This document shows positions 1-8,548 of a stretch of 64,000 nucleotides of DNA, one piece after another. A program made the translations under genes and the position numbers. The stretch lies in the NCBI RefSeq assembly GCF_017815515.1, contig NZ_CP072611.1, positions 1,178,001-1,242,000 on the forward strand, given 5' to 3'. This DNA comes from Aureimonas populi. GTDB taxonomy: Bacteria; Pseudomonadota; Alphaproteobacteria; Rhizobiales; Rhizobiaceae. How positions within the stretch are numbered: position 1 is the first letter of the stretch; each line of letters starts with the position of its first letter. The notes under the pieces were generated by a model that was given only the letters and a program-made list of their open reading frames with translations, had not been told where the DNA came from and ran no database searches.

Positions 1-516
1 GATCAGCTCCTGGATATCCTTCCGCAGCACGCCCTCGGCATAGAGCCGCACGGGCGGGATGCGCAGTCCTTCCTGAAAGATATGGGCATTGCCCCGGTCG
101 GCGAAGTCCGAATGGTGCGCGGTATTGATCGCCCAGGCGACCAGCGTGCCTTCGTGGAAGATCGGCTCCGTCAGCACGATGTCCGGCAGATGGGTGCCGC
201 CGCCCTCGTAGGCGTCGTTGCCGATGAAGACATCGCCGGGGCGGATCGTCTCCAGCGGGAAGCGCTTGAGGATATGGGGGATGGCGCCGAGGAAGCTGCC
301 CAGATGCATCGGGATGTGCTCGGCCTGGCAGAGCGTCGTGCCGCGATGGTCGAAGAGCGCGGTCGAGCAGTCGCGGCGCTCCTTGATGTTGGTCGAGTAG
401 CTGGCGCGGACCAGCGCCTCGCCCATCTCCTCGGTGATCGAGGCGAGGGCCGATCCGATCACCTCGACCGTGATCGGATCGACGGCGACGGCCTCCTTCG
501 TCAGCGTGCGGGTCAT
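1..516 (-). CDS. hyuB: HyuB, hydantoinase B / oxoprolinase family (partial)
   Basis: The first 172 residues are present and the gene runs off the left edge of the window. HyuB-type proteins pair with HyuA to open hydantoin or 5-oxoproline rings, usually with ATP. The N-terminal pattern is typical: DPITVEVIGSAL near the start, then RDCSTALFD, then GDVFIGNDAYEGGGTHLPD, the conserved metal-site-like region around residues 95-115. The start is fixed by an ATGA overlap with the stop codon of hyuA, so the two subunits are translationally coupled. The substrate cannot be read from the sequence; N-methylhydantoin, hydantoin and oxoproline are all possible. Confidence 0.85.
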   Translation of the reverse strand, partial: MTRTLTKEAVAVDPITVEVIGSALASITEEMGEALVRASYSTNIKERRDCSTALFDHRGTTLCQAEHIPMHLGSFLGAIPHILKRFPLETIRPGDVFIGNDAYEGGGTHLPDIVLTEPIFHEGTLVAWAINTAHHSDFADRGNAHIFQEGLRIPPVRLYAEGVLRKDIQELI

Positions 517-2567
517 GCTGCGGCCTCCAGGACGAGGTTCAGATAGGCATCGACCCGCGCCGTCATGCCGGGCAGGACCACGGTCGTCGCATCCATCTGC
601 TCGACGATGGCCGGGCCGGTGAAGCTGTGGCCGGGCTTCAGCCCGCTGCGGGCATAGACGGGGCAGTCGACGAAATCGCCGGCCTCGGCCAGCCAGACCG
701 GGCGGCGTGCGAGGATGGCGCCCGAAGCGTCGGGCCCCGCGTCCGGCTGCGGTCGGAACCGGGCCTTGGCCACCAGCCCGGTCGCCTCGACCCGCAGCGT
801 CACGATCTGCACCGTCTCGCCCTCGGCCACGAATCCGAAGCGCTGGCGGTGCGCGGCGGCGAAGCCTTCGGCCAGCGCCTCCAGCGTCGCCTCGCTGATC
901 GGCCCTGCGGGAGCGGGGATCGAAAGCTCGTAGTTCTGGCCCACGTAGCGCATGTCCACCGTGCGGGCGAGCATGCGGCGGTCTGGGGCGATGCCGTCGC
1001 GCTCGAACCACTCCCGTGCCTGCGCATCCAGCTCGGCGAACGCGTCCCGCACCGCCGGGATCGCGGCGGGGACGAGCTCCGTCAGACGGCTGACGGCGAA
1101 ATCCGCGCGCAGGTCGGTGAGCAGAAGTCCCATGGCGCAAAGCGTGCCGGGCGTCAGCGGCACGAGGATGTGCTTCATGTCCAGCGCCTGCGCCAGCCGC
1201 GCCGCATGCAGCGGCCCCGCGCCGCCGAAGGCCATCAGCGCATAGTCGCGGGGGTCGTAGCCGCGCTGGACGGAGATCACCCGGATCGCCTTGGCGATGT
1301 TGGCGGTGACGACCGAGACGATTCCCTGCGCCGTCCCCATCAGCCCCAGTCCCAGCCGGTCGGCGAGCCGCTGCACCGCCTCGACCGCCAGATCGCGGCG
1401 CACCTTCATCCGCCCGCCCAGGATCTCGACCGGGTTCAGCGTCTGCAGCACGATATTGGCATCCGTCACCGTCGGCTCGGTGCTGCCGCGCCCGTAGCAG
1501 ACCGGCCCGGGATCGGCCCCGGCGCTCTGCGGCCCCACCTTCAGGAGCCCGCCGCTGTCGACATAGGCGATCGAGCCGCCGCCCGCGCCCACCGTGTGGA
1601 TATCGAGCATCGGGGCCTTGATCGGGTAGCCGTGGACCGAGGCCTCTCCGGTCAGCCCGCAACTGCCGCCCAGGAGCAGCGCCACGTCCGAGGAGGTGCC
1701 GCCCACGTCGAAGGTGATGACGTCCGGAAAGCCCGCCATCCGCCCGATCGCCTGCGCCGCGACGACGCCGGTGGAGGGGCCGGACAGCAAGGTCCGCACC
1801 GGCAGGCCGGCGGCGGTGGCGAAGCCGATGACGCCGCCGTTCGACTGCGTCAACTGCGGCGCGACGGTCAGGCCGAGATCCGTCAGCCGGCCGTCCAGCC
1901 GCCGGATGTAGCGCTGCATGATCGGGCCCAGATAGGCGTTGACCACCGTCGTGGACATCCGCTCGTATTCGCGGAACTCCGGCGCCACCTGATGCGAGGC
2001 CGAGACGAAGACGTCGGGGCATTCCTCGGCCACGATCTCCAGCACGCGCTTTTCATGGGCGGTGTTCAGAAAGCCGTAGATGAAGCAGATGGCGATGGCC
2101 TTGACCTCCCCGGCGGCCATGCGGCGCACGGCGGCGCGCACCGCGGCCTCGTCGAGCGCCGCATCCTCGGCGCCGTCCGAGTTGAGCCGCCCCTTGACCT
2201 CCATCCGCAGGTCGCGGGAGACCAGCGGCTCGGGCTTCTCGGCGTTCATGTCGTAAAGGCTCGGGCGCTTCTGGCGGCCGATCTCCAGAAGGTCGCGGAA
2301 CCCGTCGGTGACGATCAGCCCGGTGCGCACGCCCTTGAGCTCGATGAGCGCATTGGTCGCGACCGTGGTGCCGTGGCCGAGAAAGCTCACCTCGGCAGCT
2401 TTGGCCCCCACCGTCTCCAGCCCCTGGCGTACGCCCTCGGCGATGCCCATCGACGGGTCGGAGGGGGTGGAGGGCACCTTCCAGATGTCGAGCCGCCCCG
2501 TCTCGTCCTCGAACATGCAGACATCGGTGAAGGTGCCACCGGAATCGACGCCAATTCTCCAGGCCAT
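513..2567 (-). CDS. hyuA: HyuA, hydantoinase A / oxoprolinase family
   Basis: The product is 684 residues, the usual length for the HyuA family, which supplies the ATP-binding actin-like half of ATP-dependent hydantoinases, oxoprolinases and acetone carboxylase-like enzymes. The N-terminus MAWRIGVDSGGTFTDV carries the diagnostic GGTFTD phosphate-binding motif. FGGAGPLHAARLA and a GTSSDV motif (as in VGGTSSDVALL) are also present. An upstream in-frame ATG would add 23 residues with no homologous look, so the start is placed just before the motif. It lies 34 bases after the FAD oxidoreductase gene and overlaps hyuB by four bases, so SDR, oxidase, hyuA and hyuB form one leftward operon. Confidence 0.88.
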   Translation of the reverse strand: MAWRIGVDSGGTFTDVCMFEDETGRLDIWKVPSTPSDPSMGIAEGVRQGLETVGAKAAEVSFLGHGTTVATNALIELKGVRTGLIVTDGFRDLLEIGRQKRPSLYDMNAEKPEPLVSRDLRMEVKGRLNSDGAEDAALDEAAVRAAVRRMAAGEVKAIAICFIYGFLNTAHEKRVLEIVAEECPDVFVSASHQVAPEFREYERMSTTVVNAYLGPIMQRYIRRLDGRLTDLGLTVAPQLTQSNGGVIGFATAAGLPVRTLLSGPSTGVVAAQAIGRMAGFPDVITFDVGGTSSDVALLLGGSCGLTGEASVHGYPIKAPMLDIHTVGAGGGSIAYVDSGGLLKVGPQSAGADPGPVCYGRGSTEPTVTDANIVLQTLNPVEILGGRMKVRRDLAVEAVQRLADRLGLGLMGTAQGIVSVVTANIAKAIRVISVQRGYDPRDYALMAFGGAGPLHAARLAQALDMKHILVPLTPGTLCAMGLLLTDLRADFAVSRLTELVPAAIPAVRDAFAELDAQAREWFERDGIAPDRRMLARTVDMRYVGQNYELSIPAPAGPISEATLEALAEGFAAAHRQRFGFVAEGETVQIVTLRVEATGLVAKARFRPQPDAGPDASGAILARRPVWLAEAGDFVDCPVYARSGLKPGHSFTGPAIVEQMDATTVVLPGMTARVDAYLNLVLEAAA

Positions 2568-2601
2568 TCTTCGCGTTCCCCGTTGTTCCGGAATGTCCGT
2601 C

Positions 2602-3954
2602 TCACGCCTGTCCGACGATCTGCCGCTCCCGCGCACGATGCGCCGCCTGCCTGCGGAACCGCCCCAGCCGGAACGGCGCGGGATCGACCAGCGGGGTTTC
2701 CCCCGTGACCATCTGCGCCATCATCTGTCCCGAGCCGGGGCCGATACCGAAGCCATGCCCCGAAAAGCCCCCGGCGATGTAGAAGCCCGGGATGCCGGGA
2801 ACCCTGTCCATCACCGGCACGGCATCGGGCGTCGTGTCGATCAGCCCGCCCCAGCTCTGGGTGATGCGGGCGCCCGCGAAGGCGGGAAACCCGCGTTGGA
2901 GATGCACCAGAGCATCCTTCAGAAAGCGGTCCTCCGGCACCGGGTCCAGCACGCGCATCCGCTCGAACGGCGTCACCCGGTCCAGCGCCCAGCGGCGCGG
3001 CATCCGCAATTCGTCGAGGAAGCGCTTGCCGATCCGGATCCGCAGCTCCTTCCAGTTGCGGATCAAGGAGGGCGCGAAATCGGTGAAGAGCCGGAAGCTG
3101 TCGGGCACCACGGGCACCACGTTGACGTTGCGCAGCGCGATGGAGAAACCGCCGTCGAGGCGGCGGCGAAACGAGAAGTTGTCGGCGCCCACCGGCATGT
3201 CCGGCACGCCCGCCACGCCCGCCACGCCCGAAATCCTCGCGACGGAGCCCAGCACCTTCAGCATTGGCAGGTCGATGCCGAGATTGCCGGCGAACAGCCG
3301 CGACCAGGCGCCCCCCGCCAGCACCACGGTGCTGCAGCGGACGGGCCCGTGTTCCGTCACCACGCCGGAGACGGCGCCGGCCGCGCGCTCGATCCCGCGC
3401 ACCGCGCAGGCGGTGACGATATGCGCCCCCGCCGCAGCCGCCGCCCGCGCGATGGCGGCGGCTGCCTGCAGCGGCTCGGCCCGCCCGTCCGAGGCGGTGT
3501 GAAGCCCGCCGATGAACTCGCCCGAGATGCCGGGCAGAAGATCCGCCAGCGCCGCGCGATCCAGCATCCGCGTGTCGATCCCGTGGTCGCGGGCATGGTC
3601 CAGCCAGGCGCTGTATTCGGCCATTTCGGCCTCGGTCCGGCAGAGATAGCTGATCCCGGTCTGGCGATAGCCGGTCTCCGCCCCGACCCGTGCGTTCAGC
3701 CCGCGCCAGATCGCAAGGCTCTGCACCGCCAGCGGGATCTCGGCCGGGTCGCGGCCCATCTGGCGCACCCAGCCCCAGTTGCGGCCCGACTGCTCCGCGC
3801 CGATCAGCCCCTTCTCGCACAGAGCGACGCTGACACCCTTCTGCGCCAGAAAGAGCGCTGTCGAGACGCCCACGATCCCGCCGCCGATCACCACCACGTC
3901 CACCGCGGCGGGCAATGGGCCCGACGGCACCGGATCGGGGGCGATGCGGGACAT
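2602..3954 (-). CDS. FAD-dependent amine/amino-acid oxidoreductase (DAO family)
   Basis: The 450-residue protein has the N-terminal dinucleotide site DVVVIGGGIVGVSTALFLA at residues 18-36 and the family's RNWGWVRQ stretch that follows the FAD loop. A C-terminal GHGFGIGPGSGQ segment closes the FAD site. Such enzymes oxidise secondary amines or D-amino acids (sarcosine, D-alanine, opines) to imines at the cytoplasmic side. The start ATG overlaps the SDR stop as TGATG. A DAO beside hyuAB and a peptide/opine-type ABC importer suggests oxidation of an imported N-substituted amino compound, possibly an amine released after ring opening. That is inference; the true substrate is unknown. Confidence 0.85.
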   Translation of the reverse strand: MSRIAPDPVPSGPLPAAVDVVVIGGGIVGVSTALFLAQKGVSVALCEKGLIGAEQSGRNWGWVRQMGRDPAEIPLAVQSLAIWRGLNARVGAETGYRQTGISYLCRTEAEMAEYSAWLDHARDHGIDTRMLDRAALADLLPGISGEFIGGLHTASDGRAEPLQAAAAIARAAAAAGAHIVTACAVRGIERAAGAVSGVVTEHGPVRCSTVVLAGGAWSRLFAGNLGIDLPMLKVLGSVARISGVAGVAGVPDMPVGADNFSFRRRLDGGFSIALRNVNVVPVVPDSFRLFTDFAPSLIRNWKELRIRIGKRFLDELRMPRRWALDRVTPFERMRVLDPVPEDRFLKDALVHLQRGFPAFAGARITQSWGGLIDTTPDAVPVMDRVPGIPGFYIAGGFSGHGFGIGPGSGQMMAQMVTGETPLVDPAPFRLGRFRRQAAHRARERQIVGQA

Positions 3955-4667
3955 CAGAGCATGTCCTCCAGACGGCAATTGACCAGCATCTCGGCCATCG
4001 CGGCGCTGTTCGGCAGTTCGATCACCGTGCGGATCAACTCGGCCATGGTCTCCGGCGGGATCATCTCGTCGCGGGAGACCTTGGTCACGTTGCGCGTCAT
4101 GTCGGTGCGCACGAAGCTCGGGCAGATGGCGGTGGCCCGCACGCCTTTTTCCCAGGCGACATGACGGGTGGTGTGGGTCAGGCCCATCAGCGCGAATTTG
4201 GTCATGTTGTAGCCGACCCATTCGTTGCGCACGCGTTTGCCGGACAGTGAGGCCACGTTGACGATCCGGCCACGACCGGTCGCCTCCAGATACGGCAGGC
4301 ACAGGCGCGTCAGCCGCAGCGGCGCCTTGACGTTGACCGCCCAGAGGCGGTCCAGAGCGGCATCGTTGTCGTCGGTGATCTTCACCTTCTCGTTCGATCC
4401 GGCATTGTTGACCAATGCGTCGATCCGCCCGAAGCGGTCGGCCGTGCCCGCGACCCAGGCCTGCGCCGATGCGGGGTCGAGCGCATCGAACCGGTGAAAG
4501 GCCAGATCCTCGCCCTGCGGTCCGAAGAGCGCTTCGAGCGCGGCGATATCCCTGGCGCCGAGACTGAGGCGCCAGCCGCGGGCGCGCATCTCGCGCGCCA
4601 CGGCAGCGCCGATGCCGCGGTTCGCGCCGGAAATCAGGATGACTGGAGCAGTCTCGCCGGGAGGCAT
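3954..4667 (-). CDS. Short-chain dehydrogenase/reductase
   Basis: This is a 237-residue classical SDR. It shows the nucleotide motif SGANRGIGAAVA near residue 12, NNAG, a serine in VNVASLSGK, and the catalytic YNMTK. The chosen ATG at 4667 has AAGGA eight bases upstream. A further in-frame ATG at 4691 (MSHSRIR) lacks a ribosome site and is less likely. It is the first gene of the leftward operon with the FAD oxidoreductase and hyuAB, to which it is coupled by a TGATG overlap. It probably handles a keto or hydroxy product of the same pathway, but nothing in the sequence names the substrate. Confidence 0.85.
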   Translation of the reverse strand: MPPGETAPVILISGANRGIGAAVAREMRARGWRLSLGARDIAALEALFGPQGEDLAFHRFDALDPASAQAWVAGTADRFGRIDALVNNAGSNEKVKITDDNDAALDRLWAVNVKAPLRLTRLCLPYLEATGRGRIVNVASLSGKRVRNEWVGYNMTKFALMGLTHTTRHVAWEKGVRATAICPSFVRTDMTRNVTKVSRDEMIPPETMAELIRTVIELPNSAAMAEMLVNCRLEDML

Positions 4668-5052
4668 CGGGCGTATCCTTGAATGAGACATGGCAGGATG
4701 CTGCCAAATCAAATCTGCCCGACATGGTAGATTTTGCAAGAGCGATGATAGAGATCGATCGAATGTTTGCATTCAATCCCGCTATCTGCGCAATGCAAAA
4801 GCATCTACTGCAAATATGTTGTGCAATAAGATATTATTTGCGCAAAAGTCTGATCCGTTCTGCCGGTGCTGTGACGCGTTCCAGCTATTTCCTTGACAGA
4901 TCGCAGAGATTGTCACCCGATACTCTCAAATATCGTCACCCATACGCTGCAGCACAGGTATCTTGTGCTGAGATCCGGTTCCTGCCGTGGGAAAGGATGG
5001 ACGGTTTGAACGTATTCTATCATATCTCCTGCCTGCCGGACCGCCGAACGCC
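4668..5052. promoter_or_regulatory. Divergent promoter region between hydantoinase operon and ABC importer
   Basis: These 385 bases between divergent operons hold no gene and are clearly more AT-rich than their surroundings, especially at about 4740-4860. Several TGCAAA / TTTGCA-like words recur (about 4759, 4795, 4810, 4850), which may be operator half-sites. A TTGACA at 4893-4898 could be a -35 for the rightward operon, but no good -10 sits at normal spacing. No regulator gene adjoins it within the window. Confidence 0.5.
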
Positions 5053-6723
5053 ATGCTGACGGTCGAGAATCTTTCGATCGCCTTCCATACCCCGGAGGGC
5101 CTGCGCCCCACCGTCAACGACATGTCCATGGAAATCGGGGCCGGCGAGATCGTGGGCCTGGTGGGCGAGAGCGGCTCGGGCAAGACGCTTTTGTCGCTCG
5201 CCATCCTGGGCCTTTTGCCGGCCAATGCCGTGATCACCTCCGGGCGCGTCACGCTGGATGGAAATCCGGTCAGCACGCTCGGCCCCGAGGCGATGCGGCG
5301 CTTGCGCGGCAACCGCATCTCGATGGTGTTCCAGGATCCCATGGCCTCGCTCGATCCGGTCTTCACCTGCGGCGACCAGATCATGGATGCCATCCTGATG
5401 CACGAGAATGTGGGCCGCACGGCCGCGCGGCGGCGCGCTCTCGCGCTGCTGGAGCGGCTGCAACTGCCCGATCCGGCGCGCGCGATGCGCGCCTATCCGC
5501 ATGAGCTGTCGGGCGGCCAGTGCCAGCGGGTGATGATCGCCATCGCGGTCGCCTGCGAGCCCGATGTCATCATCGCCGACGAGCCCACCACCGCGCTGGA
5601 CGTGACGGTGCAGAAACAGGTGCTCGACATCCTGCGCGATCTCAACCGCGACGTGGGCGCCGCGATCCTGCTGATCACCCATGACCTTGGCGTCGTCTTC
5701 CAGGTCGCCGACCGGGTGGTCGTGATGTATCGGGGCGACAAGGTCGAGGAGGCCTCGACGCCCGAGATTTTCGCGCGGCCGACCAGCGATTACACCCGTG
5801 CGCTGATCGGCGCCATGCCGACGATCGGCCAGCGCCGCGACCGGCTGCGGACCATCGGCGACGCGGATGCGCCGCCGCGTCCATCGGCGGCGCGCAAGGC
5901 CGCGCCCGCCGCCGACCTGCCGCCGGTGCTGCGGGTCGAGGGGCTGTCCAAGACCTACCGCCTGAAGGCCGGCCCCTTCGCCCCCGCGCGCGAGTTCCGG
6001 GCCGTCGGTGCCGTCAGCCTGTCGATCGCACCGCGCACGACGCTGGGCCTCGTGGGGGAATCGGGCTGCGGCAAGACCACGCTGTCGCGGCTGATCCTGC
6101 AGATGCAGAAGGCCGACAAGGGGGAGGTCTGGTTCAACGGCGAGGATCTGACGAAACTGGACGCCAACCGACTTCGCGATGTGCGCCGCGATATCGCGCT
6201 GGTGTTCCAGAACCCCTATGCCTCGCTCAATCCTCGCCAGACGGTGGCCGAGATCGTCTCCGCGCCGCTGATCATCCACGGCCGCGCGAACGAAGCGGGC
6301 AGGACCACCGCACGGCTGATCGATGCGGTGGGCCTGCCCGCCGCGTCGCTGCACAAATATCCGCATGCCTTTTCCGGTGGCCAGCGCCAGCGGATCGCCA
6401 TCGCCCGTGCGCTTGCGCTGAACCCGCTGCTGCTGGTCTGCGACGAGGCGGTGTCGGCGCTGGATGTCTCGGTGCAGGCGCAGGTGATCAACCTCCTGAA
6501 GGATCTGCAGCAAGAGTTCGACCTGACCTATCTGTTCATCTCGCACGATCTCGCCGTGGTCGAGCACATCTCGGACACCGTCGCCGTCATGCGCGCCGGC
6601 CGGATCGTGGAATACGGGCCCGCGGACCGGATCTTCGCCGCGCCGCAGCAGGCGTATACGCGCACGCTTCTGGAGGCCGTGCCGCAGATGCATGTAGCAG
6701 TGCCGTCGGGGATGCCGGCATGA
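5053..6723 (+). CDS. ABC importer, two fused ATPase domains (DppD-DppF/OppDF type)
   Basis: The 556-residue protein joins two ABC ATPases that are usually separate DppD and DppF subunits. The first half has Walker A GESGSGKT at residues 38-45, signature LSGGQ near 152, and ADEPTTALD. The second has GESGCGKTT near 335 and FSGGQRQRI near 440. It would energise uptake of di/oligopeptides, opines or similar solutes. The ATG at 5053 starts the conserved [11 protein letters not shown]. An in-frame GTG at 4987 would add an unlikely leader. The gene overlaps the next permease by ATGA. The missing central permease-linker divergence supports a single-gene fusion, as in GsiA-like proteins. Confidence 0.9.
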   Translation: MLTVENLSIAFHTPEGLRPTVNDMSMEIGAGEIVGLVGESGSGKTLLSLAILGLLPANAVITSGRVTLDGNPVSTLGPEAMRRLRGNRISMVFQDPMASLDPVFTCGDQIMDAILMHENVGRTAARRRALALLERLQLPDPARAMRAYPHELSGGQCQRVMIAIAVACEPDVIIADEPTTALDVTVQKQVLDILRDLNRDVGAAILLITHDLGVVFQVADRVVVMYRGDKVEEASTPEIFARPTSDYTRALIGAMPTIGQRRDRLRTIGDADAPPRPSAARKAAPAADLPPVLRVEGLSKTYRLKAGPFAPAREFRAVGAVSLSIAPRTTLGLVGESGCGKTTLSRLILQMQKADKGEVWFNGEDLTKLDANRLRDVRRDIALVFQNPYASLNPRQTVAEIVSAPLIIHGRANEAGRTTARLIDAVGLPAASLHKYPHAFSGGQRQRIAIARALALNPLLLVCDEAVSALDVSVQAQVINLLKDLQQEFDLTYLFISHDLAVVEHISDTVAVMRAGRIVEYGPADRIFAAPQQAYTRTLLEAVPQMHVAVPSGMPA

Positions 6724-7676
6724 TCCTGTGGATCGTCCTGCGCAAACTGGGCATCGCCGCGATCCAGCTCTTCGTGATCGCGACCTTCGTCTTCTCCATC
6801 ATGTATGTCATGCCCGGCGATCCGGTGATCCTGCTGCTCGGTGCCGAGAGCAACCCGACGCCCGAGGCGGTGGCCGCCATGCGGGCGAGGCTGGGGCTCG
6901 ATCAGCCGGTTCTGACGCAATATGCAAGCTGGCTGGGCGGCGTGCTGCAGGGCGATTTCGGCCGCTCGGTGCGCGACGGATACCCGGTGATCGACACGAT
7001 CCGCGCCAACCTGCCCCGGACGCTGGAGCTGGCCGTGGCCGCCGTGATCGTCGCCACGCTGATCGGCGTGCCGCTGGGCATCGCCGCGGCGCTGAACCGC
7101 GGCAAGCGGCTGGATGTCGTGCTGACCTCCGTCTCGACGGTGGGGATCTCGGTCCCGGTCTACATCCTCGGCGCGATGCTGATCCTGCTCTTCGCGCTCC
7201 AGCTCGACTGGCTGCCCTCCTCGGGCTACATGCGGATCGACCGCAACCCGGCCGAGCATTTCCGCCGGCTGATCCTGCCCGCGCTGACGCTGGGCTTCGG
7301 CCTTTCGGCCTCGATCACGCGGATGACGCGCTCCTCCGTCCTCGACATCCTCGACCGCGACTTCGTGCGCACGCTGCGCGCCAAGGGCACGCCAGAGCGG
7401 CGGATCATCTGGCGCCATGTGCTGCGCAACGCGGCGATCCCCATCGTCACCATCATCGGCCTGCAACTGGGCAACTTGATGGGCGGGACCGTGCTGGTGG
7501 AGGCGATGTTCAACTGGCCGGGCCTTTCCACCGTGCTGGTCGAGGCGGTGCAGAGCCGCAACTACCCGCTGGTGCAGGGCGCGATCCTGACCATCGCGGG
7601 CGTCTATATCCTGATCAACCTGGCCGTCGAGCTGATCTATACGCTGCTCGACCCGCGCGTGCGGCGGAGGCGCTGA
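6720..7676 (+). CDS. ABC importer permease (DppB/GsiC type)
   Basis: This 318-residue inner-membrane protein has the DppB layout: an N-terminal membrane segment, a periplasmic stretch with YVMPGDPV, then five further hydrophobic segments. The EAA-type loop reads DFVRTLRAKGTPERRI, which docks onto the ATPase. It is coupled to the ATPase gene by an ATGA overlap and is followed one base later by the second permease. It would form the translocation pore with the DppC-type partner. Confidence 0.92.
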   Translation: MILWIVLRKLGIAAIQLFVIATFVFSIMYVMPGDPVILLLGAESNPTPEAVAAMRARLGLDQPVLTQYASWLGGVLQGDFGRSVRDGYPVIDTIRANLPRTLELAVAAVIVATLIGVPLGIAAALNRGKRLDVVLTSVSTVGISVPVYILGAMLILLFALQLDWLPSSGYMRIDRNPAEHFRRLILPALTLGFGLSASITRMTRSSVLDILDRDFVRTLRAKGTPERRIIWRHVLRNAAIPIVTIIGLQLGNLMGGTVLVEAMFNWPGLSTVLVEAVQSRNYPLVQGAILTIAGVYILINLAVELIYTLLDPRVRRRR

Positions 7677-7677
7677 G

Positions 7678-8502
7678 ATGATCCGACATTTCCGCTCACG
7701 TCCCGCGGTGATCGCGAGCCTTGCGATCCTCGCCTGTATTCTCCTCGCCGCCGCCTTCGGGCCGATGATCGCGCCGCACGACCCGCTGCTGATCAACGCG
7801 CAGGCGATCAACCAGGGCTCGTCGGCCGCCTATCTTCTGGGCACCGACGAATTCGGCCGGGACATCCTGTCGCGGCTGCTCTACGGAATCCGGCCGACCA
7901 TCGTGGTGGCAACCGGCGCCACCGTGCTGGCCGCCATCCTCGGCACGGCGCTGGGGATCATCGGCGGCTACTCCACCGGATGGCTCGGCACGCTGGTAAT
8001 GCGCGGCGTGGACATTCTTCTGTGCTTCCCGCCGATCCTCTTCGCGCTCTTGGCCGTCGGTTTCTGGCAGAGCGGCATCCTCAGCCTGACGGTGGTGATC
8101 GGCGTGGTCTACGCGCCGCAATTCGCCCGGATCGCGCAGTCGGTGACGCTGCAGGTCGCGCGGCAGGACTATATCCAGGCCGAGCAACTGATGGGCGCCC
8201 GCGTCCCGCGCATCGTCTTCACCGGCATTCTGCCGAACATCCTGTCCGTGCTGATGGTGCAGGCGACACTGACCATGGCCGAGGCGATCCTGCTGGAATC
8301 GGGGCTCTCCTTCCTCGGGCTCGGGATCGTGCCGCCGACGCCCTCCTGGGGGCAGATGATCGGCACCGCGCAATCCTATCTCTCGCAGAACCCGATGTAT
8401 CTGGTCTGGCCCGCGATCTTCCTCGCCATCACCGTGCTCGCGATCAACATCATCGGCGACAGCCTGCGCGACCATTTCGACCCGCGCCTGCGGCGTGACT
8501 GA
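7678..8502 (+). CDS. ABC importer permease (DppC/GsiD type)
   Basis: This 274-residue inner-membrane permease is the second pore subunit. It has one N-terminal membrane segment, the GTDEFGRDILSRLLYG motif typical of DppC proteins, and an EAA loop around QDYIQAEQLMGARVPRI. The C-terminal segment contains SWGQMIGTAQ and GDSLRDHFDPR, both characteristic of the family. The start lies one base after the stop of the DppB-type gene, so the operon is tightly packed. The binding protein follows 46 bases later. Confidence 0.92.
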   Translation: MIRHFRSRPAVIASLAILACILLAAAFGPMIAPHDPLLINAQAINQGSSAAYLLGTDEFGRDILSRLLYGIRPTIVVATGATVLAAILGTALGIIGGYSTGWLGTLVMRGVDILLCFPPILFALLAVGFWQSGILSLTVVIGVVYAPQFARIAQSVTLQVARQDYIQAEQLMGARVPRIVFTGILPNILSVLMVQATLTMAEAILLESGLSFLGLGIVPPTPSWGQMIGTAQSYLSQNPMYLVWPAIFLAITVLAINIIGDSLRDHFDPRLRRD

Positions 8503-8548
8503 CCCATGCGCCGCGCCATGACGAATGACAACGACAGGGGATGAAAAG

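Noticed and set aside
627..2708. Long forward open frame opposite hyuA
   Set aside because: It is a GC-driven antisense shadow: no ribosome site, His/Arg/Gly-rich composition, while hyuA on the other strand has full family motifs.
5020..6693. Long reverse open frame opposite the fused ABC ATPase
   Set aside because: Same kind of shadow; the forward strand carries two complete sets of Walker and signature motifs.
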